A stretch of 51,969 bases of DNA, from the NCBI GenBank assembly GCA_022360715.1, contig JAKSCG010000122.1, positions 1 to 51,969 of the forward strand. The letters run 5' to 3'. A program made the translations under genes and the position numbers. Shown here one piece after another: positions 8,320 through 16,090 of this stretch. The first letter of the stretch is position 1, and each line of letters opens with the position of its first letter. This DNA is from Halanaerobiales bacterium. Lineage in GTDB: Bacteria > Bacillota > Halanaerobiia > Halanaerobiales > DTU029. The notes below the pieces were generated by a model, which saw only the letters and a program-made list of their open reading frames with translations, was not told the origin of the DNA and made no database searches.

Positions 8320-9027
8320 ATGGCTGATTTAAGTAACACTGAAACCAGCTCTTCGATCAATCGGGATCTGTCAGTCCGGACGAGACGACAGAGAAAACCT
8401 AAAAAGAACCTAATTCCCGTCGGTATCGGTGTATTAGTAGTTATTGTTATAATTGGTTTTCTTTTAGCGATGAAATCAGCTCTTTTGGGGTTTTTCTGGT
8501 TAACCGGGATTGGCTTTGGGTTTATTTTGCAGAAAGCAAGATTCTGCTTTACAGCTTCCTTGCGCGACCCATACTTAACCGGCAGCACAAGTCTGACCAA
8601 AGCGGTTCTGATAGCTTTTGTGGTAACTACGATTGGCTTCACAGCTATTAAGTATGGAGCCTTTATTAGGGGGTTACCCATTCCCGGCCAGGGATATGTA
8701 GTTCCAATCAGTTTTGCCACTATTTTTGGAGCATTTATCTTCGGAATCGGTATGGTTATATCCGGTGGATGTGCTTCAGGAACCTTGATGAGAGTTGGAG
8801 AAGGGTTTTATATGCAACTGCTATCTTTAGCCTTCTTTATCGTTGGTTCACTGTGGGGTGCGCATGACTTTGGCTGGTGGAAATTGCACTTTATGATTGA
8901 AGGTAAGGCGGTCTTTCTCCCCGATGTTTTTGGATGGTTTTTCGCACTGGTAATCCAGCTTTTATTCATTGGCTTACTTTATATCCTGGCCGATCGGTGG
9001 GAACAAAGGGGACAAAAACAAGGATAA
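8320..9027 (+). CDS. YeeE/YedE (TsuA-like) sulfur transporter, N-terminal half
   Basis: 235-aa membrane protein of the sulphur-transport family (PF04143). After a basic cytoplasmic N-terminus there are about five hydrophobic segments. Two family signatures are present: GFILQKARFCFTAS (Cys76) and GMVISGGCASGTLMRVGEG (Cys151). In characterised thiosulfate transporter TsuA, cysteines in these repeats relay thiosulfate through the membrane. TsuA is a single chain of about 330-360 aa; here the second half is a separate gene at 9331, with a TusA-like gene between. The ATG follows AAAGGAG. It is the first gene of the likely sulfur operon, divergent from lysR. The transported ion (thiosulfate or another sulfur species) is inferred from the family. 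Confidence 0.87.
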   Translation: MADLSNTETSSSINRDLSVRTRRQRKPKKNLIPVGIGVLVVIVIIGFLLAMKSALLGFFWLTGIGFGFILQKARFCFTASLRDPYLTGSTSLTKAVLIAFVVTTIGFTAIKYGAFIRGLPIPGQGYVVPISFATIFGAFIFGIGMVISGGCASGTLMRVGEGFYMQLLSLAFFIVGSLWGAHDFGWWKLHFMIEGKAVFLPDVFGWFFALVIQLLFIGLLYILADRWEQRGQKQG

Positions 9028-9088
9028 GCTTCTTTGTGAAAAATAGTTTTTGTATTTAAAATTAAAAATTTCTAAGGAGGGATTACTA

Positions 9089-9313
9089 ATGACCGAAAAA
9101 ATTGTCGATGCTTTAGGTGAAGCCTGTCCAGTACCATTAATTAAAGCCCAAAATGCAATCAAGGAATTAGCAGTAGGTGATATTCTTATTCTACAGATTG
9201 ATCATAGCTGTGCAATGAAAAATGTACCGGAATGGGCCAGAAAAGAAGGACATAATGTTGAAATAGAAGAAGTAGATGACGGGGAATGGGAAATTATTAT
9301 TGAGAAGGTTTAA
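9089..9313 (+). CDS. TusA/SirA-family sulfur carrier protein
   Basis: 74 aa, starting at the ATG at 9089-9091 with AAGGAGG eight bases upstream. VDALGEACPVPLIKAQNAI contains the CPxP motif that defines the family, with the persulfide-carrying Cys13. A second cysteine (Cys41, in HSCAMKNVPEWA) is also seen in many YeeD/TusA-like proteins linked to transporters. The protein would accept sulfur from the imported compound on the cytoplasmic side and pass it on. In known systems YeeD (TsuB) is encoded beside YeeE (TsuA). Here it lies between the two halves of the transporter, the strongest contextual evidence for its role as the sulfur acceptor. Confidence 0.9.
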   Translation: MTEKIVDALGEACPVPLIKAQNAIKELAVGDILILQIDHSCAMKNVPEWARKEGHNVEIEEVDDGEWEIIIEKV

Positions 9314-9330
9314 TAAAAAGGGGTGCTATT

Positions 9331-9864
9331 TTGGATATCAAGAATAATCAGTACTATAAAAAATGGTTCAAAAGCGCCTGGACATATGTCGCCGGTGCCA
9401 TCCTTTTATCAGTATTACAGATTGCTACCTTTGCCGTAACCGGAAATCCCTGGGGTGTATCTGGCGTACTGGCCAACTGGGGAGCCTGGCTTTACCGAGC
9501 AATCGGCGGTAGTGTTGATAAATGGTATTATTTCAGTAGTGAAGGGGCACAAGCCACACTGGAGGCTGGATTTTTAAATCACCCCGGCACCATGAGAAAT
9601 CTGGGAATTATTTTCGGGGCATTACTCGCCACTTTACTGGCCTCGCAATTTAAGATCAAAAAGATTAAATCGAAAAAACAGGTGGTAGCTGCTATTTTAG
9701 GCGGATTAATGATGGGGTATGGGGCCAGAATTGCTTTTGGCTGTAACATCGGTGCATTATACAGCGGAATTGCCTCACTGTCATTATCCGGCTGGGTTTT
9801 CGCCCTTTTCCTGGGTCTGGGTGCGATAGTCGGCAGCAAACTGTTGGTTAAATTTTTTATGTAA
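9331..9864 (+). CDS. YeeE/YedE (TsuA-like) sulfur transporter, C-terminal half
   Basis: 177-aa membrane protein of the same family as the gene at 8320. The diagnostic segment is GGLMMGYGARIAFGCNIGAL (Cys138), matching the third functional cysteine region of TsuA. There are about four to five hydrophobic segments and a long external loop (40-85). The start is TTG at 9331 with AAGGGGTG upstream. With the 8320 product it rebuilds a complete TsuA-type pore carrying cysteines 76, 151 and 138. The gene is 17 bases downstream of tusA, so the three are one transcription unit. Confidence 0.87.
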   Translation: MDIKNNQYYKKWFKSAWTYVAGAILLSVLQIATFAVTGNPWGVSGVLANWGAWLYRAIGGSVDKWYYFSSEGAQATLEAGFLNHPGTMRNLGIIFGALLATLLASQFKIKKIKSKKQVVAAILGGLMMGYGARIAFGCNIGALYSGIASLSLSGWVFALFLGLGAIVGSKLLVKFFM

Positions 9865-9885
9865 TTAACTGTTCATTAGCAATCA

Positions 9886-9924
9886 AAGCAATCAACCGGA
9901 AATACAACCAAGGGTTGGTTGCTT
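9886..9924 (+). terminator. Terminator-like stem-loop with an alternative fold
   Basis: AAGCAATCAACC (9886-9897) pairs with GGTTGGTTGCTT (9913-9924) with one wobble, followed by a T-rich tract (ATTCTTTAATAA). The right arm can also pair with CAACCAA (9905-9911) in a shorter perfect hairpin. It lies 59 bases before the flavoprotein gene. It is either a partial terminator inside the operon or the operon's end. Confidence 0.5.
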
Positions 9925-9982
9925 ATTCTTTAATAATTAAGAACATATGCTAGAAAATAGCAGTATTTTTAAGGAGGTCTTT

Positions 9983-11209
9983 ATGCCAAGAGAAAAGAAA
10001 GTCGAAAACTATGATGTTGTAGTAATCGGAGGGGGACCAGCCGGATTAACGGCTGCTATTTATGCCGGTCGGGCCAGATTAAAAACTATTCTAATTGAAA
10101 AATCACTAATCGGCGGACTGGCAACTTATACCAATGAAGTTGCCAATTATCCCGGTTTCCCAACTGCCGTAAAAGGTGAGGATATTACCAACCTGATGAA
10201 GGCCCAGGCTGAAAATATGGGGGTTAAATTTAAACTGACCGCCGTCAAATCGGTCCAGCTTCAGGGTGACCTTAAGACTGTAGAAACCTTTAGAACCATT
10301 TACCAAACTAAAACCGTGATTATTGCATCCGGTGGTAGGCCAAGGACTACTGGTGCCAAAAACGAGGAAAAATTTCTCTATGATAAAGGTATTTCCTTTT
10401 GTGCTACCTGTGATGCAGCAGCCAATACCGGTAAACATGTCGTGGTAATCGGTAGTGGGGATACAGCGATTGAAGAAGGGATGTTTCTGACTAAATTTGC
10501 CAGAAAGGTAACCGTATCCGTCCTCCACGATTGCGGAAAAATGGATTGTAATGAGATCGCGAAAGAAACAGCCCTCGGCAATCCCAAAATGGAATTTATC
10601 TGGAATACGGTTGTCGATAGCTTTGAAGGGAAAGATCATCTGGAAAGAGTTGTTTTAAAAGACCTTAAGACCAATCAGTTAATACCGGTTGACTGTGATA
10701 CCTGTTTTGAGTTTATCGGTTATTTGCCTAATACGGAGTTATTTAAAGACCAACTCCAGCTGACCAATAGTGGTTATATTCAGACCAACGAGAAGATGGA
10801 AACCGGGGTGGACGGGGTTTTTGCCTGTGGAGATATCCGGGATAAATGGTTAAAACAGATCTCGACTGCGGTTGGCGACGGAGCAATTGCCGGTTTTGCC
10901 GCCGAAAAATATATTGAAGAGAGTAAAGCCTTTAAAGAGATTATCCTCCAGGATAAAAAACCCGGTCTGGTCTATCTTTATAACGCAGTTGATCCTGCTT
11001 CCCGTAGCTTTTTAAATACCATCGGTAAGATTGAAAATCAAAGAAACGGAGCAATTGCCGTTGCCCGGGTAGATGTATACAAATCAAAGGGTATTGCCGA
11101 ACGACTAAATATTGACACCTTCCCAACGGTAGTAGTTGTTAAAGAGGGCAAGGTTGCTCAGGTAATCAGCCAGGATTTATCGGAAGATAAAATTATTGCG
11201 GCATTATAG
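9983..11209 (+). CDS. Thioredoxin reductase-like flavoprotein fused to a cysteine-free thioredoxin fold
   Basis: 408 aa from the ATG at 9983 (AAGGAGG upstream). Residues 1-310 are a TrxR fold: FAD site GGGPAGLTAA (17-26), redox pair CATC (C140/C143), GSGDTAIEE (157-165) and the FAD-binding ACGD near 281-284. The HRRxxxR segment that binds the NADPH phosphate in normal TrxR is absent (VSVLHDCGKMDCN instead), so the electron donor is probably not NADPH. Extra cysteines occur at 184, 189 and in CDTC (238-241). Residues 327-408 look like a thioredoxin fold keeping the cis-Pro loop (TFPT), but the CGPC site is VDPAS, so it cannot do thiol exchange. It sits after the YeeE-TusA-YeeE genes and may reduce or release sulfur taken up by them (inference). 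Confidence 0.85.
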   Translation: MPREKKVENYDVVVIGGGPAGLTAAIYAGRARLKTILIEKSLIGGLATYTNEVANYPGFPTAVKGEDITNLMKAQAENMGVKFKLTAVKSVQLQGDLKTVETFRTIYQTKTVIIASGGRPRTTGAKNEEKFLYDKGISFCATCDAAANTGKHVVVIGSGDTAIEEGMFLTKFARKVTVSVLHDCGKMDCNEIAKETALGNPKMEFIWNTVVDSFEGKDHLERVVLKDLKTNQLIPVDCDTCFEFIGYLPNTELFKDQLQLTNSGYIQTNEKMETGVDGVFACGDIRDKWLKQISTAVGDGAIAGFAAEKYIEESKAFKEIILQDKKPGLVYLYNAVDPASRSFLNTIGKIENQRNGAIAVARVDVYKSKGIAERLNIDTFPTVVVVKEGKVAQVISQDLSEDKIIAAL

Positions 11210-11215
11210 GAATAT

Positions 11216-11269
11216 AAAAAGGGGCTGCCCTCTGATGGTCTAGCAAAAAACCATTTTAGACAGTCCCTT
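11216..11269 (-). terminator. Terminator between convergent genes
   Basis: AGGGGCTG (11220-11227) pairs with CAGTCCCT (11261-11268), with an inner TCT-ATGGT/ACCAT-AGA stem. On the minus strand it is followed by TTTTTATATT, so it ends the Spy-like gene's transcript. On the plus strand the U-tract is poor, but it may also stop the flavoprotein transcript. Confidence 0.75.
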
Positions 11270-11287
11270 ATACTCAGTTAAATTACT

Positions 11288-11761
11288 TTAAAAACATGGA
11301 CAATTAAATCTACCACTCCTGGCCGGTCTCCTCCGCTCGAAACCACCCTTTTGTTTCCACTTATCCCTGGTAGGTCCGGCCTTGAAATCCTTTTCCAGAT
11401 CTTCGATTGCTTGTAGTTGCTCAGGGGTGAGGATTTCTTTTAAACTCTCCCAGAAATTAGTCCGAACAGTCAGTAACTGATTCTGGAGTAGATTAATCTT
11501 CTGGCGAACCTGGCTGATTTCCTCTTCAGTTCCTCCGGCCAAGGTCAGCTCCCTTAATTGCAAGTTCTCTTCCCTTAGCTGCTTACTAACCTCTCTTTTA
11601 TTTTGACTAAACTCTTCGCGCAGCTCTTTAAATGTTTCTTGCTGTTCTTCCGACAAATCCAGCGGATTTCGATTAAATCTCCCGTCAGCTAAACTAAATG
11701 AACTAAAACCAACCACAGCTAGACTTAAAACCAATATGATAACCACAATTTTCTTCAGCAA
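11288..11761 (-). CDS. Spy/CpxP-like periplasmic protein
   Basis: About 157 aa from a TTG at 11759-11761. AAGGAG sits directly against the upstream ATG at 11765 but at good distance from this TTG. A signal peptide (about 1-25, ending SLADG) precedes a helical domain rich in E, Q, R and K. LSEEQQETFKEL and LTPEQLQAIEDL are the paired LTxxQ motifs of the Spy/CpxP/ZraP family, which bind unfolded proteins or metals outside the cytoplasmic membrane. The C-terminus is basic and ends with CPC, an unusual possible metal site. It lies 75 bases downstream of a histidine kinase gene on the same strand, a common pairing for envelope-stress systems. Confidence 0.75.
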   Translation of the reverse strand: MLKKIVVIILVLSLAVVGFSSFSLADGRFNRNPLDLSEEQQETFKELREEFSQNKREVSKQLREENLQLRELTLAGGTEEEISQVRQKINLLQNQLLTVRTNFWESLKEILTPEQLQAIEDLEKDFKAGPTRDKWKQKGGFERRRPARSGRFNCPCF

Positions 11762-11836
11762 GATCATCTCCTTATTTAGTATTTGATTCTGATTACATTA
11801 TAGGAAACAATCTTGAAGGAAATATGAATTTTATTT

Positions 11837-13216
11837 CTATCCTCCATTCAACGACGGGAACGACAGGATAAATGTTGTACCCTGATCTTTACCGGCACTT
11901 TCAACCTTAATCCTCCCGTCCATCGCTTGCACCAACTCTCTGGTAATTGTTAGACCGATCCCGGTACCACCGGTATTGCTGGAACGGGACTTATCGGAGC
12001 GGTAAAATCTTTCAAAAATAAAGGGAAGGTCTTCCCTACTGATCCCAATCCCCGTATCTGTTATCTTGAGCACTACCCTTTTCTTAACCTCCCTTAACGA
12101 GATAGTAATACATCCATCTTTTTCAGTATATTTGAGGGCATTACTCAATAAGTTACTAAAAATAGTTGCCAAGCTATCCTGATCACCGCTCACATAAGAA
12201 CTCTGGGCCGGGATATCCTGAACTATTTTGATCCCCTGCTCACTGCTCATCGGCTGGAAGCGGGTGACCGCTTTTCTTAGAACCTCGGAGATATTAACTT
12301 GTTCCTTTTTTCGATAAAGCTGTTTTTTTTCAGCCTCAGCCAGTTCGCCCAGACGATTAACCAGACGGACCAGCCGCTTAATCTCTTCCTCCATCTCGGC
12401 AATGGTCAGCTGGTCAGGCTGGACCAATCCATCTTTGATCCCTTCCAGATAACTGCTGAGCGTGGCCAGTGGTGTCCTTAATTCATGAGCCAGGTCAGAA
12501 CTCGATTCTTTCCTGATCTTTTCCAGGTACCGCAACTTGTCAACCATTTCATTAAAAGACCTGGCCAGAGCCGCTACTTCGTCCTCTCCTTTTACTGATA
12601 ATACATGCTTGAAGTCGCCGGCCGCCACTTTACCGGCCAACCTGTTCATTTTTAGTAGTGGTCTGGTCAACAACCTGGAGAAAATAAGGCTGGTTACAAT
12701 GGTTGTAATCCCGACCAGTAAAGCGGCCAGCAGAATACCCCTGTTTACTCGCTCGGTAAAATATTGACCTTCACTCGGAAATTTCTCCAAGTTGCTACGA
12801 TACCAGACAATTTTAGCAATCTTTTGATCGCCACGCTTTAAAAAGAAGGTTTCAGCATTAAAACGATAACGGTTATTGAGCCATTGATTAAAGATGTTAC
12901 TACGCATCATTCCGCGTTTCATCCCATCCTGAAAATCAAAGATTATATTTCCCCGCAGGTCTTCCAGACGGAGCAGGAGTTGGTTAACCCTGATAAAATC
13001 GAGGATTATCGTTCTGATCAGTAAGGGACTAATCCCTTCTGCTAACTCTTCTTCCAGGACCTCGACCAGAGCCAAGACCTTTTCCCGCTGTTCCCGGTAA
13101 AGATAGTCCCGAAAATTGCTTTTAATATTGTAATTGCTATAAATACTGGTAAAGATTAATCCGCCGAATGCCACCAGAAGAATTACGATAAAAATTTTAA
13201 AACTGATTTTACTCAT
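11837..13216 (-). CDS. Sensor histidine kinase with HAMP domain (BaeS-like)
   Basis: 459 aa from the ATG at 13214-13216, one base after the response regulator stop. First membrane helix about 6-28, external sensor region about 30-155, second helix about 160-180, HAMP domain about 182-235. The kinase core has the H-box SSSDLAHELRTPL (phospho-accepting His244), N-box FSNLLSNALKYTE, and G boxes DTGIGIS and GGTGIGL. It would sense an envelope signal and phosphorylate the regulator at 13218. The downstream Spy-like gene suggests envelope stress or metal as the signal, which is inference. Confidence 0.92.
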   Translation of the reverse strand: MSKISFKIFIVILLVAFGGLIFTSIYSNYNIKSNFRDYLYREQREKVLALVEVLEEELAEGISPLLIRTIILDFIRVNQLLLRLEDLRGNIIFDFQDGMKRGMMRSNIFNQWLNNRYRFNAETFFLKRGDQKIAKIVWYRSNLEKFPSEGQYFTERVNRGILLAALLVGITTIVTSLIFSRLLTRPLLKMNRLAGKVAAGDFKHVLSVKGEDEVAALARSFNEMVDKLRYLEKIRKESSSDLAHELRTPLATLSSYLEGIKDGLVQPDQLTIAEMEEEIKRLVRLVNRLGELAEAEKKQLYRKKEQVNISEVLRKAVTRFQPMSSEQGIKIVQDIPAQSSYVSGDQDSLATIFSNLLSNALKYTEKDGCITISLREVKKRVVLKITDTGIGISREDLPFIFERFYRSDKSRSSNTGGTGIGLTITRELVQAMDGRIKVESAGKDQGTTFILSFPSLNGG

Positions 13217-13217
13217 T

Positions 13218-13898
13218 TTATTCACCTGCAAATTTATAACCAGCACCGTAAATAGTGTAGATTAACTGATTTCGTTTTAAACCGATTTTTTTTCGGATAT
13301 TTTTGATATGGGCATCTATTGTCCGGTCAAATCCTTTAAACTCCAGACCCATCACCTTTTCTGCCAGCTGATCCCGGGAAAGAACCTGTCCTGGATTCCG
13401 GGCCAGGGTGAGCAAAATATCGAACTCAGTCCTGGTTAAAAGAACATCCTCTCCCTCCACCTCAACCTTCATCTGTCCGGGATAAATGATCATCCTTCCC
13501 TGCTGATAGGTCATTAATTCGGCTTTAGCGGCAGTATAATTACTACGTCGAAGAATCGCCTTAATCCGGGCCAGTAATTCGTGTAGACTAAAGGGTTTAA
13601 CCAGATAATCATCAGCCCCATACTCAAAACCTTGCAGCTTATCATCCTCAGCACTTTTAGCCGTAAGCATTAAAATAGGGAGATCCGAGGACTGTCGGAT
13701 TTTTTGACAAACCTCGATCCCACTAATTTCCGGAAGCATCAGGTCAAGTACCAGCAGTTGTGGATTAAACTCCTTAATCAAGTCCAAAGCCTCCCGGCCG
13801 TCCTGGGCTGTCTCGACCAGGTAACCCTCATTTTCCAGATAGGCCTTAATTATTTTCAATAATTTCACTTGATCATCTACCAGCAAAATCCTGGTCAT
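13218..13898 (-). CDS. OmpR/PhoB-family response regulator
   Basis: 226 aa: receiver domain 1-120 with the acidic pocket DDQ, phospho-acceptor Asp52 (LLVLDLMLPEISG) and conserved Lys in LTAKSAED. The C-terminal winged helix (about 130-225) ends with FDRTIDAHIKNIRKKIG, the DNA-recognition helix of the OmpR class. The ATG follows AAAGGAG; the gene starts 4 bases after the TtcA-like stop and is followed one base later by its kinase. Confidence 0.94.
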   Translation of the reverse strand: MTRILLVDDQVKLLKIIKAYLENEGYLVETAQDGREALDLIKEFNPQLLVLDLMLPEISGIEVCQKIRQSSDLPILMLTAKSAEDDKLQGFEYGADDYLVKPFSLHELLARIKAILRRSNYTAAKAELMTYQQGRMIIYPGQMKVEVEGEDVLLTRTEFDILLTLARNPGQVLSRDQLAEKVMGLEFKGFDRTIDAHIKNIRKKIGLKRNQLIYTIYGAGYKFAGE

Positions 13899-13902
13899 TA
13901 TG

Positions 13903-14682
13903 CTAGCTCCTTTCCGACCATAACTTCTTTATCTTTTGGGCCAATTCCCGGTGGGGCACTTCCTCCGGCCAGAGATCAATTGTAACCCCCTGACGCATAG
14001 CAGCAGCCAGATTATAAAAGACCTGCTTCTGAGCAGTAAACCCCTGGAGGTATTGTTTGATCTCGGTCCGTTTGCTCTTTTGATCATAGGGACAAGGACT
14101 AAGCATTGGTTGGAAATCAATTAAATCGCTGCTTTCCCCGAGCAAATGCTCACGCAAATAAACCAGCGGTCTAATAATATAGATATCGTTTTGAGAAAGG
14201 TATTGTTTCGGTTGAAAGGTAACCAACTGACCGGAATATATTATACTCATTAAATAAGTCACGACAGCATCATCATAGTGATGGCCATAGGCAATCTTTT
14301 TCCAACCCGCTTTTTTCATATATTCGACCATCGCCCCTTTCCGGAAAAGGGCACACTTAGCACAGGGGTTATCATTCTGCTCACTTAAGATATATTCAGC
14401 AATTTGAGTTTTTTCAATATGATAAGGTATACCAAGTTGTCGGCAGTATGCCTGTAGTTGTGAATAATCTGTTCCGGCAAAACCCAGGTCAATCGTTAAG
14501 GCACTGATGGTAAAATTAAGGGCCAGGTGTTTTTTTAAGACAGCCAGGGCATACAATAAAAAAGAACTATCCTTTCCACCGGAAAGGCCGACCAGAATGT
14601 GGTCGCCCTCGGCAATCAGGTTAAATTCACCGATCGCTTGGACAATTTTACTTGTATACTTTTTCGGTAAAGTTAATTGCAA
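13903..14682 (-). CDS. TtcA-like PP-loop ATPase (tRNA thiolation family)
   Basis: About 259 aa from a TTG at 14680-14682, chosen because AGAGGAGG lies seven bases upstream. The PP-loop SGGKDS (34-39) activates a tRNA base by adenylation. CAKC in the middle and a later CPYDQ give the three cysteines that in TtcA hold an iron-sulfur cluster. TtcA makes 2-thiocytidine at tRNA position 32; several Firmicute relatives are unassigned, so the tRNA target is not certain. It is translationally close to the two-component system downstream. Length fits the family (about 250-310). Confidence 0.8.
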   Translation of the reverse strand: MQLTLPKKYTSKIVQAIGEFNLIAEGDHILVGLSGGKDSSFLLYALAVLKKHLALNFTISALTIDLGFAGTDYSQLQAYCRQLGIPYHIEKTQIAEYILSEQNDNPCAKCALFRKGAMVEYMKKAGWKKIAYGHHYDDAVVTYLMSIIYSGQLVTFQPKQYLSQNDIYIIRPLVYLREHLLGESSDLIDFQPMLSPCPYDQKSKRTEIKQYLQGFTAQKQVFYNLAAAMRQGVTIDLWPEEVPHRELAQKIKKLWSERS

Positions 14683-14752
14683 AGCCGCTCCTCCTCTAAA
14701 AGCTGGGCTCGGTAAAGATGCCGTTAGCACTTCCGGTTTTAATGACTCAACC

Positions 14753-14778
14753 TAAAAAAACCCCGGTTATCCGGGGTT
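14753..14778 (-). terminator. Terminator of the tldD-tldE operon
   Basis: CCCCGG (14761-14766) TTAT CCGGGG (14771-14776), followed on the minus strand by seven T residues (14754-14760). It lies 10 bases past the TldE stop. Confidence 0.9.
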
Positions 14779-14787
14779 ATAACCGTT

Positions 14788-16089
14788 CTAGTTGCCGGCG
14801 ATACTAACATTGCTCAGTTTAAGCGATTCCGGTCCAATATAGTTATTATTCTGTTTGACCTCTTTGGAAAGATACATGCACTCCTGGACCTCCTTTATAT
14901 TGCCGGAAATCGAACCACCGGTTACCGCTACGGTTTTTTCTCCGTCATAATAACGACCGAGGCGAATCTCACCGGCAAAATCCCCGATCAGCGGGTCCAT
15001 ATGGAAATCGGAAAAAGCCAGCAGCTCTAAATAGGGCTCTTTTTTCAGAGTTGACACCGGATAAGTCCCCCCCTCAATTACCACATTGTTGATTTCACCG
15101 GTAGTCTCTGCCCCCAGATAATGGCAAAAACGCTGATTTCCCCAATATCGTTGCAAGACCCCCTTCTCAAAGACGGTAGTCGGCCGGAGGGGAAATCCTT
15201 GTTGATCGTAGGGGGCTGATTCTGTTGAGCCGTCAATAAAGGGATCGAGTTTTAGACTTATTAAATCACCCTTAACTTTACTCCCTTGAATATTCTCCCC
15301 TATTTTAGCAGTCGATATCCTTTCATAAACATACTGGGCTGCTGACTGGACCAGGTAGTAATTAAAGAACTCTTCGACCGAATCGCCGGTTAAGATGACC
15401 GGACAGTTATTCAAAATAGGGGTAGGAACAGCCCGGGCCTTTTCTCTGCTCATCTCCAGCATCTTCTCCGTCTCACTGGTAAGCAGGGCTGGCTGAAAGT
15501 CGGAAAAATCCAGTTTTTTATAGAGTTCTACCTCTTCCCCTTCTTCCTGCCAGTTAGTGATAAATTCCAGCTCCCCGCGATATTTTTCATATTCTACATC
15601 CACCCCGGCCGAATTAACGAGCCTTTTCTTTATTTGGCTTAAAAACAATTCGGCGGAATTAATCCGGCCCTGCTGATAACGATCCGCCCGGTAGAGTGCT
15701 TCACTTAATTTGGGCAACCAGGCTGAGCGGGAATCTGTGCTAAATCCGCTCCTTAACGAAGGCTGGTCCAGGACTGACGGTTTGACCAGGGGATAGTATT
15801 CATTTTTAACATAAGTAGCGGCCAAGCTGGCGGCCCCGATCGCTCTTTTTATTTCATCACTAAGCATCGTCGGGTGGATACTGGTAGTAGAAGAACCTCT
15901 ATATTTTTTCCCGTCTGCTTTAAAATCTTTATAAACAGTGACCTGATAGTGCTCGACCTTTTTGCCCCGGTTCATATCGAGCCGTTGCCCCACAAAAAAT
16001 AGTTCACTCGATTCAACCCACTGCCGGATAATTTTCCACCCGGCGAGTCCCGGCATCTCATTTAATATATCCTTAATGCGCTCGATCAT
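14788..16089 (-). CDS. TldE/PmbA-like peptidase subunit
   Basis: 433 aa from the ATG at 16087-16089, one base after the TldD stop. Belongs to the PmbA/TldD family and lacks the HExxxH zinc motif, as expected for TldE, the non-catalytic partner. Conserved C-terminal features include VIEGGTYPVSTL and GEIRLGRYYDGEKTVAVTGGSISGN. TldD and TldE form a heterodimeric metalloprotease that degrades or trims unfolded peptides and peptide antibiotics. Adjacent order tldD-tldE supports a complex. Confidence 0.87.
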   Translation of the reverse strand: MIERIKDILNEMPGLAGWKIIRQWVESSELFFVGQRLDMNRGKKVEHYQVTVYKDFKADGKKYRGSSTTSIHPTMLSDEIKRAIGAASLAATYVKNEYYPLVKPSVLDQPSLRSGFSTDSRSAWLPKLSEALYRADRYQQGRINSAELFLSQIKKRLVNSAGVDVEYEKYRGELEFITNWQEEGEEVELYKKLDFSDFQPALLTSETEKMLEMSREKARAVPTPILNNCPVILTGDSVEEFFNYYLVQSAAQYVYERISTAKIGENIQGSKVKGDLISLKLDPFIDGSTESAPYDQQGFPLRPTTVFEKGVLQRYWGNQRFCHYLGAETTGEINNVVIEGGTYPVSTLKKEPYLELLAFSDFHMDPLIGDFAGEIRLGRYYDGEKTVAVTGGSISGNIKEVQECMYLSKEVKQNNNYIGPESLKLSNVSIAGN

Positions 16090-16090
16090 A

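Noticed and set aside
8289-8720. 143-codon open frame on the minus strand over the YeeE gene
   Set aside because: It is antisense to a clear membrane protein with family motifs, has no recognisable domain and its composition mirrors the opposite strand.
8320-9864. Selenium-metabolism reading of the YedE/TusA-like genes
   Set aside because: No selD, selenocysteine-type gene or YedF-specific extension is nearby; rhodaneses and a LysR regulator favour sulfur.
10106-10639. 177-codon minus-strand open frame over the flavoprotein gene
   Set aside because: Antisense to the FAD and CATC region of a real gene; no domain seen.
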